NCBI GenBank assembly: GCA_000934455.1
Contig: KN886264.1
Coordinates: 28,378 to 56,327 of the forward strand
From: Apostichopus parvimensis
Lineage: Eukaryota > Echinodermata > Holothuroidea > Aspidochirotida > Stichopodidae
Reading direction: 5' to 3'
DNA: 27,950 nt
Under the pieces are notes generated by a model. That model was not told the DNA's origin, did no database searches, and was given only the letters and a program-made list of their open reading frames with translations. The position numbers and the translations under genes are program-made. Shown here piece by piece: positions 19,846 through 27,950 of this stretch; position 1 is the stretch's first letter; the number at the start of each line of letters is the position of its first letter.

Positions 19846-22800
19846 CTGTAAATGGAAAGAATAAAACATTCACTTAAAACTTATAAACAGAGAGATGTGT
19901 TGCAACTCCATGTTCTCAGAAATGTATACACTAAGTGAAGAATGCAATTTTGTTTGCGACGGACATGCATTTAGATAGGGAGACCAGGTATATGGTCTGA
20001 GTAACGATCGGCAATTTGAAGTAGCTATTGCTGTGTTTGAATCATAAGACAGAGAACATTACTGAAAGTCAATCTGGTGAGAAGTGAAATATGGCTATGA
20101 AAGACAAACTACAAGTTTAAAGTTATTTCTTTTGTTGCAACGTATACCTATGATATGACAAAGGTACAATATAGTAAGATTTACATGTACATTCCTATGA
20201 ATATAAGGCTACTCGCCCACCCCCCTTTTCTTCCGCATATAAAACTTCGGGAATGAGCAACCTAATATATATTTTAATTTTATATGTAGACTGTAGACGG
20301 TTGAAAAATCGTTTGGAAACTGTAAAAGTATAATGTTGTAATTGATGAATGTGTTATCCTCGGGTGTATAACCTCACTCTAAATGCATGGAGTACGGAAT
20401 ACGTACCGTTTGGATATTATTGGTGATATTATATCATTTTTTTTTGTGTTAAAATGTTACCATATGTATTGGCTTGTGCCTTTTATGCAGCCTTAACGTG
20501 GTCATGATAAATTGGCCAAAACAATTCTCATGTTTTCTTTATCGTTTGCCAAATATCCCGCTTTTTAAACAAGTTGGAACAATACATGCATTTACGTAAA
20601 CTGAACCATTTATTACTTGTATACTCGTCGATTACTTGAACTTACCCAGTGGCACTGGTAAAGAGCTAATTTCAGTATATTCCAATATGAAGTAGTTTTT
20701 GTCCCATGGAGATTAATCCTTTGATTCACAGATAATCATATCTATTTCATTGTGCACCCTTCCGCACGGTCAATAAAATCGTGAAGAAACATGTTTATCT
20801 ATTTGGTGTCTCTTTTAATTGAAACAATTTCCCCTTAAAGATGGATTATCTACGATAAACTAGCTATGAATTAGCTGTTTGTTGCAATGAACTAAATGTT
20901 TTGAATGTGTAGCTATATGAATGAGCTATATGAATTAATAAATGATCCATATATAAGGACAGAAAGAAGCATAAACTTCGGTAAATGATTTTTTTTTGAA
21001 AAATGATCTTTACCTTTACATGAATAATATATTCGTGGAACTTTCGTTTATTCTGGTTACTCCTGAGTGCCTTACGTTCTCTTTGTTGAATGCAAATAGA
21101 TCTCGTTACAAATATGAAAAATATCATATTTAAAAGAAGACATATTCCCACCGGTGCAGCAAAGCCATAAATATTGACAGAATGTCCGCTAATCCAGCAA
21201 ACTAGTTCACTTCCATATCCAAATTGTATAAGATCTAAACTTTTTAATATCAAGAGCGCCATGCAAAATATTGCTGGTAGCAGTAGACATGGCAGTACAT
21301 GCCAAATTACTAAACGGCATGAAGGCTTTTTAGACTCGTTTTCGAAATTTCCGTTTTGGAAAGTTCGAGTTAATTTGTAACCGAGGACTGATGTAGTCGT
21401 AAAAGTCGCTAACCATAGATAATGTCCTAGTCCTGCCGATATTGCGCAGATAACAGGCGATTTGGTTGGTACTCGTATAATAAGTAAAGAAATCTGTGCT
21501 GACATCAAGGTGATAAAGAGCAACATTGTTAGAATATTTCCAGCTTGTTGCCTCAGAGTAGGAAATACCACGTACGTTATCAAGGAGAGTATCAAAGCGA
21601 ACACAGAAATGGAGAGACCCGCAGTACTTATAATCGCCTGCGCCATAGAATATTGGAAAAACGTTACTATATGATATCTTATGCCTGTTTCGTCAAAAAT
21701 GTTACAAATTAGTATTTGCCCTGATTCAGCATAGCGATATTGATCTTGTGTTAGGGTAATCTTATCGTCCATGATGTAAAAAAGTGTTTTTGAATCGTTG
21801 GATAGAGGTCGAAACAGAGATTGGTTGAGAGTTATCATCGGACAATTAAGGCCTTCGGACTTGTCTGATGGAGGAATACAATTCTGGATGAAAATGTTTC
21901 TTTCAAAATCATCATAATCGCCGTTATTCTTTTGAAAAGTTACTGTCACTTTGTAAACTTTATGTAAGATTGAAGGCAGCTCATCGATCGATCTCATCCT
22001 ATCCGAACTGGTGTGATTGGAGTCAGATTTAGAATGGTTACAAAGTTCTGCCTCGGTATATTCACAACTTAATTCAGTTATGATTCTATGGAAGTCCTTG
22101 CAATCTTCCATCAAATTACCTTTGCATGGTATGAAATTGACAAAAGGTATTTTGCTAACATTAAAATGATCTACTTTTAACGAAGATCGAATTTGAAATA
22201 TCCCATTCAAGTTATTCTGTGTACATAGGTGCTGCCTATCTCTGATGCTTTCATTGCGAATAACGTTATAAGTTTCGAAAAAATTAATCAAAGTATTGCA
22301 AGTATTCAAAAGCGAATTTCCAGTGAAATTGATGGTCACGTCCATATCTATTTTGCCACATAGAGGCAAATCTTTACGTAATTGCTGAACTTTCACGCAG
22401 GATTTGTTGTATAGCTTGAAACCATCCCAGCAAGTCAAACTAATGCATCTTGATTTGAATGGGTCAAAAACCTGCCACTCTTCGCAGGTAATTTGTTGGT
22501 CCACGAAAGAAGGTTTTAAGTTTAACGTATACGTCATTGAGGTCAGGCCGCTTATGAAGTCATCATTGACAGCTTGCGCATCACATATCGATGTCAAATT
22601 AATCAAATTCATTTCCTCTTCCGATAAGTTACATTCGACGCAATACTTATTTTTGAACCAAGTATTGTTATGCAATATCGGTGCATAGATTTCTTGACAG
22701 CTTTTCTCAATGCTTGAATGTTTGTAATCACTCCTACATGTATCTATTTGAATATATCGCACGTCTTCTTTTGTGCAAGGAATTTCAAAGGATTGTTGAT

Positions 22801-24701
22801 GCTCGAATAAATTTGGCGGTTGTATAACCTTCACCTCGACACACTGGTCAGTGTGATTTTGAATTATCTCCTGTAAAGTTAAATTTCCTGCTTCGTAAGT
22901 CACTTGTGCATAGCATTCCATTTGAATTTCCCACAGAACGATGTTTTCAATCTCGACAGAATGGCAGACAGCGCAAAAGATATTTCTAAATAGTATTCCT
23001 TCATTGGAAGAAGCAGGGATATTATTTAAGTCTATATCATTCACTGTCAAAGTCAAATTATTCTCTGATGGCGTATGTCTACTGCACAAATCATGCCCTT
23101 CCCATGACATGGGGCATTTACTGACCATCCAGTACTTCTGCCATGGCGCGAAACATTGAAAAAACTGACTATAACGAGAAATCTGGTTCCGATAACGTAA
23201 TCTGTCTTTTTGTGTAGAGTTGCCACACTTGGTTGCATATTCTTCTGCATTGTAGCAGCAATCTCCAAAGAGATCACACGCAAAATGACAAGAACAGTTC
23301 TTTGAGGCTTCCATCACCGGGTTACATGGTGACGGACAACTGTAGTCATCTGAGCAGTGCACAACTGACAGATCTGCCGAAGAAGGAAATACATACTATC
23401 AACATTAATAAACATTAACAACGCAATCAAATATATGTGAACAGTTAGATGATGGTCAGTTATGTTTTAATGTCATGAACTATACACTGCCAATCTTAAG
23501 AGCTTTTAATTGTCAATTTTTAATAATCTTCACACAAATGATACTGCTGTCGAATTATATCTCCATTTATTTCGTGTGATAAGAGTAAGTAATTATTTGC
23601 ATCAGTCTTTTGTAATAATAAAATATGGATGTCATGAGCTCATATGCCACTATATGAGAAGAGGGAAGAATTTATGATAATACGCGATTTTTTTTAATTG
23701 GCTATAAATTTGGCTATTTTTCTTGCTTTTGTGTTTTGATGATTAGTTTTCTACCATTCCAAAAAAAAAAAACAAGCAAGAAAAGCCATAACAGTACATT
23801 CAATAAATTAAAATGAACGAGGGAAATATAAATATAAGAATATCTAATACTGACATTCTCCAGTGCTCCATATCATTCTTACTTTTGAAACTTAACTGTC
23901 ACATAAGGAGATATATAAACTTCCATCCATTTCATCATGTTAGAGTTCGGCTCCATATTCCTTTCTTGTATATTGGAACACAAAAATTGGATGGGCACTG
24001 TATACAAGTATATCGCAATATGATATGTTTATATTATCTTCTGCATAATTGTATCTTGTTTACGATTTCGAACGCGATGAAGCATAAAAGGGGCCGACTA
24101 TTTTTAGAGATAAAAGATAAAAGCTTAAATTTACGAAACCATACAGTTTGTTTTAGGACTTATGAGTGAAGTCAGTATAGGTATGAGAACCTACAAGCTG
24201 TACAAAGAACTGTCTGTACCTTGCGCTTCCTCTTCCCCTTCCCTCATCTAGTACGTACACATATCTTCCCCATTTTTAATTGTAACTACGGAGCAAAAAA
24301 AAAATCTTTTCATTGCATTAAGCCGGAGAGAATGATAATGGGGTAAAATTATCCAAAAAGTTTGAGTTAATCACAATCGAATGTGTCGCAGGCCTGCTTG
24401 TAGGAGTCTAAAAGTGACGGAAAACATTTTCAAGATGATGATGAAAATTAAGGTGTGCAATCGCCCCACCCCTCCTCCACCCCACCCTCGCGCAAACAAA
24501 AAGAAGCCAAAGTTTTCATTTGTACAGTTGATTGCTCTCTGCTACGCTAAAGGTGATGAATTATTACTTACTGAGTCGTTTGGTTACATTTCCGTCGATC
24601 GTGCTGTTGTCTTTAGCCAGTGATTCACCGTCGGCTTCAGTAGCATGCCTTGCAACCAACAAGGAGAACAAAAATAGTAACAGATACGGACCAATCTTCA
24701 T
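19561..24701 (-). CDS. Somatomedin-B class B/Methuselah-like seven-transmembrane receptor (3 exons)
   Basis: The exons 24572-24701, 21014-23373 and 19561-19845 join in frame to 924 residues. In order: a signal peptide (1 to about 23); a somatomedin-B domain with all eight cysteines (56, 60, 70, 72, 76, 82, 83, 93); a large Cys-rich, heavily N-glycosylatable ectodomain (about 100-610); seven hydrophobic helices starting at about 622, 653, 683, 731, 777, 829 and 853; a tail of about 50 residues. The TM3 cysteine (near 686) and the CW of loop 2 (near 769), and LGLSWIVGF in TM6 with LQGFFIFLVFICK in TM7, are class B/adhesion hallmarks. No GPS cleavage motif precedes TM1. It is a plasma-membrane receptor presumably coupling to G proteins; the ligand is unknown. 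A link to other adhesion-like receptors with SMB domains is the likely placement. Confidence 0.88.
19846..21013 (-). other. Receptor intron 2, nothing further seen
   Basis: GT-AG intron of 1168 bases without repeats of note. Confidence 0.6.
21014..23373 (-). CDS. 7TM receptor exon 2 (SMB domain, ectodomain, TM1-TM5 and loop 3)
   Basis: Acceptor TTCCTTCTTCGGCAG; donor GTAAAG after AAAG. This single 2360-base exon holds the SMB domain (CSCHFACDLFGDCCYNAEEY), two N-x-[FY]-C-x-x-C motifs (FRNIFCAVC near residue 175, FKNKYCVEC near 288), an ITCEEWQVFDPFKSRC segment and TM1-TM5. The frame runs on past the donor to about 20864, but the continuation is not receptor-like and would delete TM6-TM7, so the splice is chosen. 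Confidence 0.9.
23374..24571 (-). other. Receptor intron 1, nothing further seen
   Basis: GT-AG intron of 1198 bases. The plus-strand frame 23813-24169 has no domain motifs. A Pro-codon-rich C-run lies near 24463-24490. Confidence 0.6.
24572..24701 (-). CDS. 7TM receptor exon 1 (signal peptide)
   Basis: The ATG at 24701 starts MKIGPYLLLFLFSLLVARHA, a basic n-region and hydrophobic core with likely cleavage near residue 20-23. Two N-glycosylation sequons follow. The donor is a perfect GTAAGT and the phase (1) matches the next exon, completing an Asn codon. Confidence 0.85.
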
Positions 24702-24796
24702 AGTGAGATAAGTATAAGTAGTGGTAGTAGTTTTGTAAGTCTGATGAAGTTCCGAATAGCTGGTAGAGAGATCATGCCTATTTGCTGCTTTAGTTG

Positions 24797-24804
24797 TATA
24801 TATT
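24797..24804 (-). promoter_or_regulatory. Possible TATA box of the receptor gene
   Basis: AATATATA on the minus strand lies 96 bases before the ATG, which would leave a 5' UTR of roughly 65-70 bases. The sequence is AT-rich, so chance is possible. Confidence 0.3.
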
Positions 24805-25591
24805 TGTCAGATAGAAGGCAGATCACCGTTTGCATAGGTTATATCACAACTTAAAGGTATGCTGTATTGGCCCCAAATATGCAAAATTTTCAAATATGGT
24901 CACCTTTGGTCGTCAAAATTCTTAAACTATTTTTTGTTATCACACTGGAGGTAATTTGCCTCACTGGGACATTCAAGCATCTTGTGTGTTCATTTAGAAT
25001 GTCTGAGAACAATTTGGAGAGCAAAGACCTCCAGAAAAGTACTTTATGAAAACTTCTAGCAGTTATAGCATGCTATAAGTTGGGGCTTATACACACTACC
25101 TTTAAATATCTTTGTTATGACAAGTTGACAATGCAAAGGCGTCATATATACTGTTGTTTTTGTTTTGCTTTACAAAAGAAGTCTTCAACTGTCACGCTTC
25201 ACTATAAAGGGAATCATAATTCGGATTTGTACATCAAAAAACTGGTTCAATATATTTTCTTTCAGAAATTGTCAGTAATCATACACTGTTTATAATTGCG
25301 AAATGTAAAGGCTTTTGATGTAACCACGGTATACTTTCTGGACTTGGGGTAGCATATAATTGTATCCAAGTCTCCAAAATGAAATGTATTGGACTTATAA
25401 TACCTTCGAATCTTCTCATTATTTTTGAAGACGTTATACCCTTTTAAACCAATTTACACAACTACCATATAGATTGAGATATGTTACAGCACTTTACAAA
25501 GCTTTGGAGATCTGTAAACAGTACAGATCTCGTGCATTAGGACCCAGAGTATGGAACGCCGAAAGGGCAATGTATTATGTTGTTTACTTCA
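24805..25591. other. Upstream of the receptor gene, no gene seen
   Basis: AT-rich, with short frames only. A brief frame near 25470-25560 ends ALGPRVWNAE, faintly like the C-terminal part of LINE ORF2 proteins, but too short to call. Confidence 0.35.
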
Positions 25592-25695
25592 ATGCTGTCT
25601 GTTATCATGTTGTTGTCTCCTTTGATGCTGTTGTCTAATTTAATGTTGTTATCTCCTTCAATGTTGTTGTCTCCTTTGATGATGTTGTCTCCCCC
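25592..25695. repeat. 18-bp minisatellite
   Basis: About five units of ATGTTGTTGTCTCCTTTG with few changes (25607, 25625, 25643, 25661, 25679), with a degenerate unit before them. In frame it reads (MLLSPL)n, but no gene context supports translation. Confidence 0.85.
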
Positions 25696-25844
25696 TAAAA
25701 TCGGTGCAGAACCTATGAAAGTCTATCAACCTAAGAAAAATAGATATATGTGGTCAAGTTACAGGCACTGACCTAGCCTAACGTTAGGTGTATAATATAT
25801 AGCCTTAGTTAGTATAACCATAGTAGTATTTAGTATATTATTAT

Positions 25845-26635
25845 CAGGGGCGTAGCGAAGGTTTTTTTGTTGGAGGGTGGGGGGGGGGGGGGGGAGAATT
25901 TGATTTGCCGACGGATCTGGAAGTGGTGACTGAAATGGGGGAGGGGTCTAAGTGGAGGGGACGTCCCCCTCCCCTTTGGAAAATTTTTAATTTTGAAACG
26001 TCCTTAGATGCAATCTGGTGCATATTTTAAGTCAAATTTGGCACCGTAGAATTTCCATTTCGATATTATTTTAATGGCAGTCGGCAGAAGAAGAATTAAT
26101 TGGATAACGAAAAAAATTTGCATACCGGTACCTTATATTGTAAAGTAGATTATACAAATCGCAGCTTGAAATTAAGAAGTCATCAGATTCTGATTGCTGA
26201 ACATTGGTGAATGTAATTAGGCTTTGCCTACGCCTCTCGGACTCAAACCATCGCAATGAGTATGTATACCTTTTCATCAATTTCTTTCACTGAGTTGCCG
26301 GCGATTCTGGCACTCGATCGTCTAGCTGAGCCTGGCTACAGTAGCTATACTGACGGCCGTGACATTATCAGTTATTTGCCGAGAGGTTTTTAACTTGCAG
26401 GCGTCGGGTGATTGGATTGGTGAATGAGTTTATCAGATGAAGAACTGGAAAATCGAAATAACCGATAAAGAAGCTCCCGTTCTCCTTTTCTCTTTTCAGC
26501 TTTCCTTCTTTCTTCCCCTTCCGCTCTCTTCACCTTTTCTCCTTTTGCCGACAGACCCAAAATTTGCCGACAGCGACCAAATTATTGGGGGGGGGGGGGG
26601 GGGACACCCCCACACCCCCGCTCGCTACGCCCCTG
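25845..26635. mobile_element. TIR-bounded element, possibly composite
   Basis: CAGGGGCGTAGCGA (25845-25858) is the exact reverse complement of TCGCTACGCCCCTG (26622-26635). Both ends have a G-run just inside (G16 at 25879-25894, G17 at 26587-26603). The ends resemble those of the 18846-19160 MITE (CAG...GCGTAGC). The flanking 8-mers differ, so this may be one old copy, or ends of two copies. No transposase is seen. Confidence 0.6.
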
Positions 26636-26815
26636 AATGTGAGCCATAGTGGGTTTTGCTATCCCATTGCTGTTCATACCTCATGAGTCATTGTGGTGAT
26701 TGCGTCATCTATTACTCGTGTCGAAGCAATGAGCAATATAACGTGTAGATTGCGTCTATAAGGGACGACATAGACGCTGATTTCGGGGATAATTTGTAAA
26801 TATGTATAATGAAAC
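26636..26815. other. Spacer, nothing seen
   Basis: No coding or repeat signal stands out. Confidence 0.3.
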
Positions 26816-27055
26816 AAATATGAAATTGGTCTAACCAATCCTTCTTGAGATATCGTGTGTACAAGTTTTTGCAATTTGACCCCTGGTGACCCCAAATGAG
26901 CTTTGACCTTTACCAAAAACAATAGTCTGCCTGTACTCAATGTGGTACTTCTACACACTAAATATGAAATTGGTCTGACATTTCCTGCTTGAGGTATCGT
27001 GTTTACAAGATGGGCGTCACAAACTCACAAATACACACACACGGAAACACGGACA
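26816..27055. repeat. Dispersed repeat with an internal 50-bp direct repeat
   Basis: Two similar 50-bp stretches (26816-26865 and 26960-27009) share AAATATGAAATTGGTCT and ATCGTGT-TACAAG and lie 144 bases apart. Between them are three TGACC half-sites; after them a CACA-rich tail. The repeat nature beyond the window is inferred from this structure. Confidence 0.55.
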
Positions 27056-27300
27056 CACTGTACTCTGGCATTATAGGCCTATGTACATACACTGCTGCAG
27101 TTATATGACTTTTTGAAACTTGTTGGTGTTATTGCTTAGGAGACTATTACTCAACATTACAGAAGGAAAGTACAGTATTCAAACCATCTTAAACGTATTG
27201 TGAACCAGCAAAATATGTGTGGTTCTTCGTAACTTCTTCGAAACAACGGGACAGTTCATCGATTTGTGCTTGAAGAGGTGTGGGGGTTGGAGGGTCTAAG

Positions 27301-27950
27301 TTAGTCAAGCACTCTTTGGACCGGGCAAGACGCATTATGGTACCCTTCTACAATGTCCTTGGACTTCCTATGACCCTTTGGTTAGGTGGTCCAGGGCGTG
27401 CTGGTCTTGACTGGGGCCTTAAGATTTTTGCAGGTCCATTTACATTCATTAACGAAGTGATGATTTAGTGGTCAGGTTAATTGGTCAAGCACTCTTTGGA
27501 CCGGGCAAGACGTATTATGGTACTCTTCTACAATGTCCTTAGAGTTCATGTTAACCATCGTTTTGGTGATCCAAGGCGTGCTGCATGGATTAGAGCCTAA
27601 AGCTTTTTCGAGGTCCCGTTACACTCATCGAAGAAGTAATGATTTAGTGGTCATTTAAATTGGTCAAGCACCCTTTGGACCGGGCAAGACGCATCATGGT
27701 ACCCTTCTACATTGTCATTAGAGTTCATATGACTCATTGGTTAGGTGGTCCAAGGCGTACTGCATGGATTAGGGCCCAAAGCTTTTTCGTGGTCCCGTTA
27801 CACACATTAAAGAAGTAATGCTTTATTGGACATTTACATTGGTCAAGCACTCTTTGGAACGGGCAAGACGCATCATGGTACTCTTCTACAATGTTCTTAG
27901 AGTTCATGTTAACCATCGGTTTGGTGATCCAAGGCGTGCTGCATGGATTA
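27301..27950. repeat. Tandem satellite, period about 179-180 bp
   Basis: GTCAAGCAC-CTTTGGA recurs at 27304, 27484, 27663 and 27842, spacing 180, 179 and 179. Units share CGGGCAAGACG, ATGGTAC-CTTCTACA, CAAGGCGTGCTGCATGGATT and AAGTAATGATTTAGTGG. About 3.6 units are visible; the array leaves the window. Confidence 0.93.

Noticed and set aside
20864..21013. Read-through of receptor exon 2 past the donor
   Set aside because: It would drop TM6 and TM7, which are found intact in the next exon in the right phase.
25470..25560. Remnant of a second LINE ORF2 C-terminus (ALGPRVWNAE)
   Set aside because: Only about 30 codons, with no other RT motif nearby.
27301..27950. CRISPR-like array
   Set aside because: Whole units repeat with no unique spacers, and the setting is a metazoan genome; this is a satellite.

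Overview
The window is metazoan nuclear DNA: genes split by GT-AG introns, abundant interspersed repeats, long poly(G)/poly(C) runs and a 50-N scaffold gap. Mobile-element content (a CR1-type LINE with a PHD-esterase ORF1), a somatomedin-B 7TM receptor, and many copies of the word TAGGCCTA suggest a marine invertebrate deuterostome, most likely an echinoderm. The species assignment is inference; the gene assignments rest on visible motifs.

Layout. 1-4519 (+): 3' part of a nearly intact CR1/L2-group LINE, with ORF1 (PHD finger, SGNH esterase, two CCHC knuckles), ORF2 (endonuclease and reverse transcriptase), a terminal hairpin and an AAATA-type tail. 4846-16718 (-): RAD18, the E3 ubiquitin ligase of translesion DNA synthesis, in about 12 exons reconstructed here with consistent splice phases from start codon to a probable stop. 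Its introns hold a scaffold gap flanked by duplicated sequence, a possible alternative exon and a small inverted-repeat element. 16719-19560: intergenic, with a 315-bp hAT-like MITE that keeps a perfect 16-bp TIR and 8-bp target duplication. 19561-24701 (-): a complete three-exon gene for a 924-residue somatomedin-B class B/Methuselah-like 7TM receptor, from signal peptide to C-terminal tail. 24702-27950: no gene seen; an 18-bp minisatellite, a second TIR-bounded element, a dispersed repeat with nuclear-receptor-like half-sites, and a roughly 180-bp tandem satellite that runs off the end.

RAD18 and the receptor lie head to tail on the minus strand with no evident functional link. RAD18 is a housekeeping DNA-damage gene; the receptor looks like a member of a lineage-expanded surface-receptor family. 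The LINE is tail to tail with RAD18, ending about 330 bp beyond its proposed last exon. No CRISPR, tRNA, rRNA or prokaryote-type operon is present.
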